The translations under genes were made by a program, and so were the position numbers. Source: Prorocentrum cordatum (Eukaryota > Sar > Dinophyceae > Prorocentrales > Prorocentraceae). Taken from it: a DNA stretch of 64,000 nucleotides. Shown in pieces: positions 29,290 through 39,569 of this stretch (positions are counted from its first letter, which is position 1; every line of letters begins with the position of its first letter). The stretch lies in assembly GCA_963575745.1 (NCBI GenBank), contig CAUYUJ010020689.1, forward strand, positions 78,813 through 142,812, given 5' to 3'. Below the pieces are notes generated by a model. It was given only the letters and a program-made list of their open reading frames with translations, made no database searches and had not been told where the DNA came from.

Positions 29290-31165
29290 GAGACGGTGCG
29301 ATTCATGAGCCACTTGGACCCCCCCTAAGGGGGCCCTCCAAAACTGAAGTTCACAAGATCGCACCGACGAGCACGGTTCTGTCCGCACCTCGCGCAAATC
29401 CATCTGCCCCTGAACCTACGCACCACGTGGCCGTTGTCACCACTCAATGTCATACCAATAGGCCTCTCCACGAACTCATGCCTTGGGACATCCGCCCATT
29501 TTCCTCTCGAGCAGCGGCGCAGGACGCGCGGCGCAGTTTTCAGTGTCAGCGCTGCCGCATGCTCGCGCATTTGGATATCCCGTTCTTGATGTACATCTCG
29601 ATGACATGGCGGCTCCACACTTCGCGTGGAAGTCCACCTGCTTGTTGCCGTGCCAGTAGGCCAGAGGGATCTGCAGCTCCACAGCAAGTGTCTGACACAG
29701 ATGCAGCGGTATCCACTCAATCGCAATCTCGTCAGCCCCGATGTCCTCGATTGCTCTCCAGCGTTGCAACCGCAGCTCCGCATACTGGTGATCGGAGCGC
29801 GTGCAATTGGGGAAACCATTCTGCCAGCCGATGTAGAGCTCCTTGAAGCCCGTGCTGAGGCGAAGCCGTCCTTGAGACTCGCGAAGAACTGCTTGCCTCG
29901 CTGTATATAACTCTGTTGCCCCAGATGTCTGCCGCGGGAACAGGACAGGTCCCGCGGCTGCTACACTAACATTGCCAACTGCGTCGGTCATCACCTCGAG
30001 CTCTCATCTCACAGCGTGGAAATATTCAGCTGCCGTCGACACAAACATCTCCACTGATGACACCAGATACTGTGCACATATGCCATCGAACGGCGTGGTG
30101 CTCCACAGCGTCAGGTAGCTGGAAGAGGGGATCGGGAAATCGACCTTTGCGCACCATCATCGTGCACGGGTGGACTTGCCCATATTCAGCGCGACCCCAC
30201 TGCGTGAGCTTCTTTTCGTACCCGCTCCAATCTTGACACTCAATGAGACGTCCATCGCAGCGACAGCATCGATGCAAATCAGAAACCAGTACCTTCTTCC
30301 ACTCCACACAGAGTACATATAGTAGTCTCCGTCTCCTGCGCCGCATGCAGCCTCGCCTGGTTGAAGAAACCTCCAACCGGCCACGTGCGTAGCAGACCTG
30401 CGCCCTTGGAACCTCCCCTTTGTCGTAGTTTCGAAATCAACCAAGGCTGGCTCGAGAATAGGCGGCCCCGGAAGCCCTGCCGTGCCGTGGCTGCCTGGTA
30501 CTGCCTCCAAAAATCGCCTTTTCGCGGATATGTCGATCAGCCTCTCGAGCGCGCCAACAGCCCTGCGCCAAACGGGTCTGCAACAGGATCAAGATTCCAG
30601 ATCTGGAGCCATTGCTGAAGGTCCGTGTCGAGCGTCGTCGCATGGGACTTGATGCCTGTAGTGGGGTGTACCTCAGCTTGTGTCCACCTTGTTGGTAACC
30701 TGCTACATCTGTGTGCCTTGGCGTCCTCCTGCTCGATGGACTTTGCGACAGCCTGTCGCCAGTCTCGAACGCGTTGCTTTGAGTAGTGTTGTTCCACCTT
30801 GGTGGCTTCTTGCGCTGCCAAACAAGTGCAATCCCGAAGCCAGTCATCTTCCCAACCCCATTCGTGCACATGTCTATACCAGAAGATAAACCAATAACTT
30901 CCTATGTTGAGATTCTTCAACTTTCCCAGCGTGCGCATGCGCTGCGAGAAAAATGCGAATCCAAATCCCAAATTCCCTTGCGGGCGCGAATGATGTCCTG
31001 TATGGCCATGGATACCCTCCTCCAGCTTCTCGGTATTGGATCACCTTCCACTCCTCGACCTGGTGTTTTCCTTGCCGAGACTACCAACTTGAACTGCGGG
31101 TCACCTAGCTCTCCAGGCAACGCTGTGGCCTTCGTTTGTGGTCCTCAAGATGATAAATGACATCT
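29290..31165 (-). pseudogene. Decayed LINE ORF2 fragment with RNase H
   Basis: Minus-strand frames, broken by stops and shifts, read in order: LPGELGDPQFKLVVSARKTP, GDPIPRSWRRVSMAIQDIIR (about 31000-31130); QAVAKSIEQEDAKAHRCSRL and HATTLDTDLQQWLQIWNLDP (30600-30720); GDVCVDGS (about 30030-30050); then GATELYTARQAV, FKELYIGWQNG, ADEIAIEWIPLH and GNKQVDFHAKCGAA (29600-29930); and ICARCGQNRARRCDLVNF (about 29350). The VDGS, ELYTARQA and NKQVD pieces correspond to RNase H carboxylate motifs; the third motif has lost its Asp (STGFKELYIGWQNG). The CARCG tail matches the Cys-rich C-terminus of the intact LINE at 52742. A polymerase core was not seen, so an internal deletion is likely. Confidence 0.6.
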
Positions 31166-31189
31166 GTCAGCTAGCTCCTGCTCGCCGGG

Positions 31190-31305
31190 GGAGAAAGAGG
31201 AGGAGGAGGAGGAGGAGGAGGAGGAGGAGGAGGAGGAGGAGGAGGAGGAGGAGGAGAAGGAGGAGGAGGAGGAGGAGGAGGAGGAGGAGGAGGAGGAGCA
31301 GAGAG
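31190..31305. repeat. (AGG)n microsatellite
   Basis: About 36 AGG units with two interruptions. Confidence 0.95.
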
Positions 31306-31444
31306 AGGAGGACAGAAGCAAGCGACAGCACCCTACGCGAAGAGCCTTGAAGAACCATCGCCGCTCGGAGGCCAGCGTGGACTTCCCGGGGCCGGCGCGG
31401 GAGCCTCCCCCCCTCCAGCCACCCCCCCTTTATACCCTATTGGA

Positions 31445-31797
31445 CGAGCGCGCTCCACGACTCGCAGAGCACCTGCTCGCAAAAGGCCCGGATCCGCCGC
31501 GGGGGACTTACGATCCATTCCATGCTGTATAGAACAAAGACGGCACAGCATAGATATAAACTTTCGGATGTCCGCGCGGCTCTCCTGGATCTGGGCTACG
31601 AGCCCCCTCCCAGGCGCGCCGAGCGCGCCAGGGGCGGCGCTGGAGGCGCCGCCAGGGGGCCCCGGCGCAGACCCAAGACATCCGCGCGGAGCGCCACAAG
31701 TTTGTTTCTGGCGTTGGTTCTTCTTCGACTATGGGAAGACATGTTTTTTGGTCGGACGTTTGAGAGCAGGCACTTTGCGAGCAGCGGAACGCGCTCG
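31445..31797. mobile_element. TIR element, family L copy 2, interrupted
   Basis: Left end GAGCGCGCTCCACGACTCGC and inverse right end GAGCGCGTTCCGCTGCTCGC, each continuing AAAGTGCCTGCTC-like, give a TIR of about 38 bp. Its 353-bp length against 141 bp for copy 1 is explained by element D2 nested inside. Confidence 0.75.
31518..31730. mobile_element. TIR element, family D copy 2, nested in family L
   Basis: The left segment AACTTTCGGATGTCCGCGCGG-like (31560 on) and the inverse of the right segment, TCGAAGAAGAACC ... GGCGCTCCGCGCGGATG, match the two arms of element D1 at 63439-63625. The centre holds the same GGCGGCGC/GGCGCCGCC hairpin (31630-31660). Confidence 0.6.
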
Positions 31798-32189
31798 GTG
31801 ACCGCTGTAGCGAAGACGGCCCAGGTCCAGACCCTGCGGGAGCCGAGCCGCAGAAGCTGCGGCCGCGGCGCCCGCTCGAGCCCCCGACAAAAACAATTAC
31901 TGGACTTCGCCGACATCGACTTGCCGACCTCCGAGGCACGGCCTCTCCAGGGTGCGAATTACAGAGAGCAGAACATCCACCCTCATAGTTGATGATTACC
32001 CCGGCACGCGAAGCCGTCTGGTGAACGCCCCCCCCAAAAAAACGAACAGGGCAGGGCCGTTTAGTAATGAAAAGCCCACGGCCGTTCAGTAAACGCCAAC
32101 GGCCGGGTCCGGGTGGTTTTCACTCCCTTGAAATCAGTGGGGGGGCGAGGAATGGGGCGGGGAGAAAGGGGCCCTCATGGGCCCTAACG

Positions 32190-32327
32190 TTAAGTCGGGC
32201 ATGTCTTCCTACAGGGGGATGTTGGGCGAAACATCAAACATATACAAAACATTTGTACACAAATACCCAAATAAAGTCGAAACATGGTCCCCATATATCC
32301 TCCTGCAGAGGGACAGGCCCGACTTGA
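32190..32327 (+). mobile_element. TIR element, family A copy 4 (138 bp)
   Basis: TTAAGTCGGGCATGTCTTCC then TACAGGGGG to CCTCCTGCAGAGG then GACAGGCCCGACTTGA. Shortest full copy. Confidence 0.85.
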
Positions 32328-32559
32328 CGTTAGTGGAAGGGCGAGAGACGGGGCGGGGAGAAATGAGGGTCCCCCATCGGGCCCTAACGGCCACCCTCAT
32401 CGGGCCCCTCTCTCGGCAGCCCCTCGCTGCCACCCCCTCCCCCCCCCCGACCCCCCCTCCCCCCGGCGCTTTGGGCGCCCCCACAACTCGCCAGCCGCTC
32501 GGCAAGCCCATTCCCCGGGCAATCTCTCGGCCGCCGTCACTCGACGCCCCCTCCCTCCT

Positions 32560-33020
32560 CCTCATCCACCTCCTCCTCCTCCTCCTCTCTCGTCCTCCTA
32601 CCCCTCCTCCTCCTCCTCCTCCTCCTCCTCCCTCCTCCTCCTCCTCCTCCTCCTCCCCCTCCCCTTCTCCCCCCACCCATATCCTCCTCCCTCCTCCTCC
32701 ACCTCCTCCTCCCCTCCTCCTCCTCCTCCTCCTCCTCCTCCTCACTCCACCACCTGCTCCCCTCCCCCCTCCTCCTCCTTTCTTTCACTATCCCCCTCCT
32801 TCCCCTCCTTTCCCTCCTCCTCCTACCTCCCTCCTCCTCCTCTCCTCCCCCTCCTCCTCCCACCTCCTCCTCCCCTCCCCCTCCCCCTCACCCCTCCCCT
32901 CCTCCTCCTCCTCCACCTCCTCCTCCTCCTCCTCCATCCTCCTCCTCCTCCTCCTCCTCCTCCTACCCCTCCTCCCCTCCTCCTCCCTCCTCCACCCTCC
33001 TCCTCCTCCTCCTCCTTCTC
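32560..33020. repeat. (TCC)n-rich tract
   Basis: About 460 bp of CTC/TCC with CCCC and TTTC interruptions. A decayed family-C right half (TCGTGCGTG, CCTCGCCGAGAGAACAAC) follows at 33022-33105. Confidence 0.9.
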
Positions 33021-33289
33021 TTCTTCGTGCGTGTCACTCTCGCAAAACAGCTCCAAATGCTTCTCGAGGATCCTCGCCGAGAGAACAACCGCACGCGTCC
33101 GACATGTTCAGTCGCGCCCAATCGGCCTCCGACACCGCGGCCTCTCCCGGCACGCCAAGAGCGCGCCGGGAGCGGCGCGGCCAGGGGCGTGATGGGCTCA
33201 CCACGGCGCAGCCGCAGCACAAGAGAAAGAGAGAGAGAGAGAGAGGCACTTCACAGGACATGGCGAGCGACACCGTTTGCACCACTGCG

Positions 33290-33445
33290 CCCAAAAACGC
33301 CCCAAGTCGGCGCCCAAGACGGGGACAAGGAACCGACGATTCGAGCGTTTTGGCCCAAGAGGCCCCCAGGAGACCCCAAGAGGCTCCAAGAAGCGCCCAA
33401 GAAGCCCCAAGAGGCCCCCAACAGACCCGAAAAGACACCAAAAGA
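33290..33445. repeat. CCAAGAGGC-type array 5
   Basis: Degenerate units AAGAGGCTCC, AAGAAGCGCC, AAGAGGCCCC over about 150 bp. Confidence 0.7.
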
Positions 33446-33449
33446 GCGG

Positions 33450-33765
33450 CGCCCAAGGTGTGCATCGGACGGGCGTGTGCGGTGCCAGAAAGGCCACTGC
33501 TCCTTCATCGAGCCCGAGGCGCCTTCCTTTTGAGCCACGGCGTCGTCGCACGTCTCCGATATCCAAGAGAGCCATGCTTTGCCAGCCGCCACCTCGCGGC
33601 CAAGATGTGCAGTGAGAAAAGAACCACCGCGGTGAGGGACGAAACCTCAACGCGGTATCAGATGTCAGAGGTTCGGGCTGCGAACGTCCCGCGCCAAACA
33701 TAACCGAAAGTCCCTGAGATGTCCCGCTGCGGACTTGAGCCACAATGGCAACGGAGATTCTCCAA
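33450..33765. other. No gene recognised
   Basis: Unique sequence without recognised protein or TIR. Confidence 0.4.
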
Positions 33766-33769
33766 ATTG

Positions 33770-33828
33770 TCCTCCTCCTCCTCCTCCTCCTCCTCCTCCT
33801 CCTCCTCCTCCTCCTCCTCCTCCTCCTA
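33770..33828. repeat. (CTC)n microsatellite
   Basis: About 19 pure CTC units. Confidence 0.95.
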
Positions 33829-33829
33829 T

Positions 33830-34400
33830 GCCACGTTCTCTGCCTGCTTGTTTCTTCTACGCATCTGGCGGTCAACTGCGAGGGCTGGGAGACCCCTGTC
33901 AGGCACGGCCCTCTGCCCCTTCGCAGGCTTCCGGAGGCTCCGCCGACAAGCGTTGGTCCTCCTACCACTCCCGCAGAAGAGAGAAACGGTCCAGATTCAG
34001 CAGGGGACTCCACCCGAGGAGGAGCGGGGTCACGGTGGATCTGGACGGCATCGGGTTCCCGTAGTGTCCCGGGTGCCTTTTTGGCCCGCTCCGACGGGCC
34101 CCTTGGCCGTGGATGTCAAAGACGTTCTCTGTCTGCTCCTGTCCTAGTCCCTCTTGATCCTGGGGCACAGGCCACCCACGCGCGGCGCCTCCCTCCCTCC
34201 CCTTACCTCCATCCTCATTTCCTCGCCCTCGTTATTCTCCACCCTTCAGTTCCTCCTCGCCGTCGTGTCCCCCGCCCCCCCTCCTCCTCGTCCTCCTCCT
34301 CCTCCTCGTGCCCCTGCCCTCCCCTCGCCTTGTGCTTCTCATCTTATTATGCCCTCCTCGAAACCTGCTGCTTCTGTAGAACACTTGCTCGAATCTTAGT
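33830..34400. other. No gene recognised; TCC-rich at 34195-34330
   Basis: Frames on both strands are open for up to 270 codons but have no domain and mirror one another in composition bias. Confidence 0.4.
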
Positions 34401-34404
34401 TCAA

Positions 34405-34545
34405 TCAGGACACACAAATAAATACACACAACTCCCAGGATTCCCCGTATCTTTGCATATTTTTTGGATTTTCGTCTCTCCCCCCCACTTCCCATATTTT
34501 CGCCTATTTTCCTGGGAGTCGACGCTTCATTGTGTCTGTGTGTTT
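34405..34545. repeat. Dispersed repeat M, copy 1
   Basis: GGACACACAAATAAATACAC ... CCCATATTTTCG ... GTCGACGCTTCATTGTGTCT then GTGTGTTTT. The ACACAC start and GTGTGT end are inverted, so it may be a TIR element. Other copies: 35985, 36358 and 37277. Confidence 0.65.
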
Positions 34546-34754
34546 TTCCCCGATTGAAGTTCCACATGTACGCTGCCCACGCAGTCCCTCGACCGAGCGC
34601 AGTCTCCTCATCCGAAAGCACCACTGGGCCCATCTGCAGACTCGCCCCTGCTGCGCATCGGGACAAGTACGCCACGAGTCGCCCTCCTCGCAACTGCCGA
34701 TCGCCCCACGATGGCACACACGGCCTCCGCGCACTTCTCGTCTCGCCCACTGAA

Positions 34755-34835
34755 CGTCGCCGCCGTCGTCGTCGACGCCGCCGCCGCCGTCGTCGTCGCC
34801 ATCGTCGTCGACGTCGTCGTCATCGTCGTCGGGCC
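34755..34835. repeat. CGC/CGT triplet tract
   Basis: GTCGTCGTCGACGCCGCCGC-type triplets over 80 bp. Confidence 0.85.
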
Positions 34836-34839
34836 CTCA

Positions 34840-35280
34840 GCGCCCCGCGGCGGCAGCTCAAGGCCGACGTTGTAGGGAGGACCGGCTCAGGGTGGAACGC
34901 GCCGACCTGGCATCGGCGACACATCGCTGGCGAGGACACGCGAAAGAGGGCACAAGACCCTTCCGAGGGCCACACTGCCACAGGGATGCAGAGGGTGCGG
35001 GTCGCGAAACGCAGGACACGAGAGTGTCCTTGACTGGGCAGGGCCGACCTACTAATCAAACGCGACTGTAGCCTGTCGGAAACCTAGGAAGCCCTGGTAC
35101 TTCGAGTAGGGGATCGAATACAGAATTCCCTCACCTCAGAAGATTTTGTCCCCATCGATCCCCTACTCCAATATCACCACCATCACCGAGGCCGGGACCT
35201 TCTTCCCCTGGTGGGGGGACCCCACCGATCTTGGGTACCCTCGATCTGGCAAGGTCGGCCTGCAAGTGAAACGCTGTCAT
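34840..35280. other. No gene recognised
   Basis: GC-rich unique sequence. A 13-bp near-repeat GTAGGGGATCGA / GATCCCCTACTC forms an inverted pair at 35107 and 35157. Confidence 0.4.
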
Positions 35281-35282
35281 CC

Positions 35283-35460
35283 GGAACCCTGAGTCAGGAA
35301 CGAGGCCCCTTCCTCTCCACAAGTTGAACTCCGATCTCCCTTGGGAAACCTGGGGACAACCTGGTTGAGACAAGCCGCAGAACAATGAAGGAGCACTGAG
35401 CCCGTCCACACCGCAGAGGGGGGTTCCTTCTTCAGCGGCGCGACTGCAGATCGGCAGCCG
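35283..35460. repeat. Dispersed repeat H, copy 2
   Basis: Matches 1936-2105 in order: AGGAACGAGGCCCC, CTCCGATCTCCC, AACAATGAAGGAGCAC, GGGGTTCCTTCTTCAGCG. Confidence 0.55.
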
Positions 35461-35814
35461 GCCCCCGAGAGCGAAGCAGCACGCTCCTGGGCTCCTGGGC
35501 AGGCTGGGGCCATCAGGCGCCTACCGGCGATTCATGGCCGATTGCACGGGTCGAGGCGCCCCCCCCTGAGGCCCGACGACGAGGCGGAGATGCAATGTCG
35601 TGAACGATCGCGGCGGGAGCCCTTGACCCCGTCCTGCTGCGGCCTCTCCGGGCCGGATCGAACTGTGATGGCTCTCGATCTGGGGCTGGGTCGAGCTGGG
35701 GGCATCCTCGGGGCCGGATCCAGCAGAAGCGGGCGAAAACACGCCTGGCGCGACCATGAGTGCAACGCCTGGACTTCAGGGCCACCCCCAGACCCCCGTC
35801 GTCCTGATTTTATC

Positions 35815-35965
35815 ACAACCTCGACCCCCAGGCTGTCTGGACTCCTTCCCTGGGACTGGCTTTTCTCGTCCCGACTGGTTTTGTGGACGGTCCCGGGGCC
35901 CGGCGAGGGCCCCGAGAGGCCGAAAGTAGTGAAAACCCTGCAGTCGTGATTTTTCGTTGTCTCAG
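35815..35965 (+). repeat. Dispersed repeat N, copy 2
   Basis: CCTCGACCCCCAGGCTGTCT ... GGACGGTCCCGGGGCCCGGC ... GAGAGGCCGAAAGTAGTGAA ... CAGTCGTGATTTTTCG. Confidence 0.6.
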
Positions 35966-35984
35966 CGCGAGGAGGTCTGTCAAG

Positions 35985-36180
35985 GGGCCCAGGGGCACAC
36001 AAATAAACACACACACAAATCCCAGGATTCCCCCATGCTTTCCCAAATGTTCGGGGCTCTCGTCCCCCCCACCACTCCCCTATACATAAATAATATATAT
36101 ATATATATATTATATATATATAAAATAAAATATCGCATATGTTTCGGTAGTCGACGACTCATTGGTCTGTGTTCTATTCC
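35985..36180. repeat. Dispersed repeat M, copy 2, with (AT)n inside
   Basis: Same frame of words as 34405-34545; an ATATAT tract (36090-36125) has expanded inside it. Confidence 0.65.
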
Positions 36181-36357
36181 CCTCCCGAGTCTGGGCTAGA
36201 GCCCTCCTCCCCCCCCCCCCTGGAAACCTGGCCCCCCTCCACTTCAGAAGGCGAGCCGCCAGCGGCGGCGGCGAGGCGGTGACCGCGCGCTTGTCGCCCG
36301 GGTCCATCTTGCTGGAGAGCGCGCCGCGTTTTCTCTGCGCCCGGCGCCCGCTGCTCT

Positions 36358-36485
36358 GAAGGGGCCCAAGGACACACAAAAAAACACACACAAATCACAA
36401 GATTCCCACTATTGTCATATATTTTAGGGGTTTTCGTCTTCCCCCCACGTCCTCGACGACTAATTGTGTCTGTGTGTTTTTTCTC
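36358..36485. repeat. Dispersed repeat M, copy 3
   Basis: GGGGCCCAAGGACACACAAA ... TTTTCGTCTTCCCCCCACG ... CGACTAATTGTGTCTGTGTG. Confidence 0.65.
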
Positions 36486-36734
36486 CTCCTGATGCTCGGG
36501 GATCTACTTGCTGACCCGGGTCACTCGCCATGGCTTACGTCCACTCCCCAGTGCCAATTTGTTGTTTTTTTAGCGCAATTTTGGAGAGGAGGGGAAAGGG
36601 AAGGAAAGGGCACACGCGAAGCCTCACTCCGAAGTCTCTTCGCACCACCTCCAGCGGACACATCCTGCCCCCTTGTGGACAGCAGGAGCACAAACATGCC
36701 CCACGGACTCGGTGAGTGAACGATGCCCCCACTG

Positions 36735-36890
36735 CTCTGTGAGAACGCTCTTGCAACAAAGTATGGCTCTGTTCCCGCCGCGTGCGGTGCCCTTCTTGGT
36801 CTCGGCCGTTTTTTTTTCCTCGCGGGATCATCCGGGAGGCTCCTCCAGGACCCCCGCCGAGGCAAGATGCACACGTCCGAGCGATGCCAG
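36735..36890. mobile_element. TIR element, family C copy 6, diverged
   Basis: The right end GCACACGTCCGAGCGATGCC is intact; the left end is decayed. Interior TCTCGGCCGTTTTTTTTTCC, GGATCATCCGGGAGGCTCC and CCCCGCCGAGGCAAGATGC match the family. Confidence 0.65.
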
Positions 36891-36979
36891 GGTCAATGCA
36901 GGCCCCGGCCAGCCGGGCTTTCCAGGACCCTGCAGGATCCGGCAGGCTCCTGCGCGCTGGCCCGGGCCAGTGCACAACC

Positions 36980-37213
36980 TTGAGCAGGGACCGACCGTCC
37001 CGGCATTCATATGTACCACGACATGTTCTTAGAACCCAACAATGTTCTAAGAGCAAAACCAATGTTCTCAGGACATAAACCCGATGTGATAAAGCAAGCC
37101 AGACTCCGCCAGAAATGTTCTAGGAACACTTCGTGGAAGCCGCAGAAAAAAAGGTTCTCTGAACATTGTTTGGTTGGGCTCTAGGCGAGCCAAGACGCTT
37201 CGCCACTGCTTGA
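36980..37213. mobile_element. TIR element, family B copy 4
   Basis: 234 bp, TTGAGCAGGGACCGACCGTC to CGCTTCGCCACTGCTTGA. Flanks CAACC and CAACC are a perfect 5-bp duplication. Confidence 0.9.
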
Positions 37214-37276
37214 CAACCCTGGCCCTGCAGGATGCTGCAGGATCCGCCGCTCGGGCTGACCCCCGTCTGCATTATT

Positions 37277-37424
37277 GAAGGGGCCCACAAACACACAAAC
37301 AAATACACACAAATAAAACTATTCCCCATATTTTCCTATATTTTCTGGGTTTTTGTCTTCCCCCCCACTTCCCATATTTCCCATATTTTCCTGGGGATCG
37401 ACGGTTCATTGTGTCTGTGTGTTT
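37277..37424. repeat. Dispersed repeat M, copy 4
   Basis: GGGGCCCACAAACACACAAA ... CCCATATTTCCCATATTTTC ... GGATCGACGGTTCATTGTGT then CTGTGTGTTT. Best match to copy 1. Confidence 0.65.
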
Positions 37425-37762
37425 CTGCTCCTCCTGAATTATGCCCCCCGTTTGCGCTGCGCCCCGAGCCCTGCAGCTCCCAGCGGGCGGCCCGGGGCTC
37501 CAGGCTTCGGAGGCCACGGCTGGCGGCCGGCGAGCGGAGCGGAGGCAGCGAGAGCGAGCAGGCCGTCCCGAGGCCGAGGGACGTCTCGGAAGCCCTCGCG
37601 TCTGCCGAGCAGCCGTTCCGCGTCTGCGGGGAGGGCACCGGAGCCTCCTCGGGAGGCTTTTTGGGGGGGCCTCCGGGCCATCTCAGACGGCCCGCCCCTT
37701 CGCACTTCCTCCCCTCGCTCGCCGCCGACAACGAGGGGCAACGACAGGAGGGGCTGGCAGAA

Positions 37763-37910
37763 GGGGGGATGCATCGACCTGGGCTCGGCGATACATCGCC
37801 GACAGATCGGCGATAGGCCCCCGATAGTGAATCCGCATCTTCCTGGGCGGGGTGGGGCCATCGATCCCCTATCGGCGATGAATGGGCGATGGGGGGTCGA
37901 TGCTTCCCCC
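37763..37910. mobile_element. TIR element, family F copy 2
   Basis: Left end GGGGGGATGCATCGACC and inverse right end GGGGGAAGCATCGACCCCCC. Interior ATACATCGCC, GCGATAGGCCCCCGATAGTG, TGGGGCCATCGATCCCCTAT. Its relative forms most of intron 2 of the coiled-coil gene at 63092-63314. Confidence 0.7.
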
Positions 37911-37914
37911 ACTG

Positions 37915-38060
37915 ACGCCGACCCCCAAAAGTCTCGACCCATTCCTCGGGATCCATTTTTCATCCTGAATCGTTGTTTGACGGTCCCGAGGCCCGGCAAG
38001 GGCCCCTAGAGGCCGATCACGGCGATAAACCTGCCGTCGTTATTTCTTCCAGGCTCGAGG
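37915..38060 (+). repeat. Dispersed repeat N, copy 3
   Basis: CGACCCCCAAAAGTCTCGAC ... CGTTGTTTGACGGTCCCGAG ... GCCGTCGTTATTTCTTCC. Confidence 0.6.
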
Positions 38061-38072
38061 GGATCTTCCCCC

Positions 38073-38252
38073 TACAGTCAACCAGCATAGCAAGGATGGG
38101 CAACCTTCCCAAGGGTACCCTGGCATCCTTGCCTCCTTGGCCCATCCTTCGCCACTTTCGTTGGCCCCGCCCCGCTCGAAAAGCTTCGAAATGGGCGCGT
38201 CCAAGGCCCTTGCATCCTTATCGCGCAGCCTTATGATACGGGCCGGCTGTGT
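38073..38252 (-). mobile_element. TIR element, family O copy 2 (inverted)
   Basis: TACAGTCAACCAGCATAGCA ... AAAAGCTTCGAAATGGGCG ... CCTTGCATCCTTATCGCGCA ... CGGGCCGGCTGT: reverse complement of copy 1 at 4927-5103, with more mutations. Confidence 0.75.
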
Positions 38253-38454
38253 GCCTGCCTCCCCCCGATCGTTGCCCCCGAGACGAGGGGGGCGAACCGG
38301 GTCGAGGCGCCCCGGCCGAGGTGCCCGGAGGACGGGCCAGAGCCCCTCGCCGGAGCCGGCACCGCCCCGTTGGGCGCCGGGGGGGCGGGCGGGCGGACGG
38401 GGCCTGCAGGGCCTGCTCGCGCCCCGCGGAGCAACGAGAGCACGACGGGCCACG

Positions 38455-38745
38455 TCTGGGGCCGCTTCTGTTCGGCCTCCGGGGGGCCCTCTCGCTGGGC
38501 CCCGTGGGGCCCAGCGACAGACGGCTCGGAGCGAGAAGCGCACCCTGGACGGGCCATTGGGCCGTTTGTGTTCGGCCTCCAGGGGCCCTGGCTGGGCCCC
38601 GGGGGCCGGCCACGGACGGCTCGGGATGTGACCCTGGACGGGATCTTTGTTGGGGGCCGTGTGTTCGGCCTCTGGGGGCCCTCGCTGGGCCCTTGGGGCC
38701 GTCCACAAGCGGCTCGGGATGAGAAGCTGGCACTGGGGAGGGGGT
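38455..38745. repeat. Tandem repeat of about 95 bp, three units
   Basis: Each unit has GTGTTCGGCCTCC.GGGGCCCT, CGCTGGGCCC and ACGGCTCGGGATG. The last unit runs into a decayed repeat N (inverted). Confidence 0.75.
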
Positions 38746-38799
38746 CGTAACTTGCAAAGTGCCCGTTGTTTGAAGAATCAAGACGTCGGATGTCGAAGG

Positions 38800-39165
38800 G
38801 AGAAGGAAGAGGAGGAGGAGGAGGAGGAGGAGGAGGAGGAGGAGGAGGGAGAGGAGAGGAGGAGGAGGAGGAGGAAGAGGGAATAAGGAGAGAGGAGGAG
38901 GCAGAGGAGGAGGAGGAGGAGGAGAGAGGAGGGAGGAGGAGGTGAGGAGGAGGAGGGAGGATGAGGAGGAGGAGCAGCAGGAGGAGGAGTAGGAGGAGAG
39001 GAGGAGGAGGAGGAGGACGAGGAAGGACAAAAGGAAAGAGGAGGGGGGAACAGGGGAGGGAGGAGGAGGAGGAAATGAAGCGGAGGAGGAGGAGGAGGAG
39101 GAAGGAGGAGGAGGAGAGAGAGGAGGAGGAGGGGAGGAGGAGGAGGAGGAGGAGGAGGAGGGTAG
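38800..39165. repeat. (GGA)n-rich tract
   Basis: About 365 bp of GAG/GGA with GGGA and AGAG interruptions. Confidence 0.95.
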
Positions 39166-39439
39166 ATGCGCATCGGAGGTCACTGTGTGATCTCCTCGGG
39201 ATGAAGTGGGGTCGGATGGCGGCGCGCTTGGCCCAGTCCGCTGCCGCAAACCTGCCCCACGCGGCCTGTAGTGCAGGTGGAACATGGGGCTCATGCCCAG
39301 GAGCCCCGTCCACTCGAGGACTCGCAGCTTGCGCCTCCCGATCGTGTGTTTCTCCTGGCTGGGAGCGGGCGAGGCTACCCATGAGGACGAGGTCCAGGAA
39401 AGAGAGGGGCAGTCAAATGTGGAGGCGGGCAAGCACGAG

Positions 39440-39565
39440 AGAGGCAGAAAGAGAGAGAGAGAGAGAGATCGACATAGAGAAAGAGCCGAGAGAGGGAGGG
39501 AAAAGAGAGAGAGAGAGAGAGAGAGACAGCGCGCGAGAGAGAGAGAGAGAGAGAAAGAGAGAATG
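39440..39565. repeat. (GA)n microsatellite
   Basis: Several GAGAGA runs separated by short unique words. Confidence 0.9.
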
Positions 39566-39569
39566 GGTA

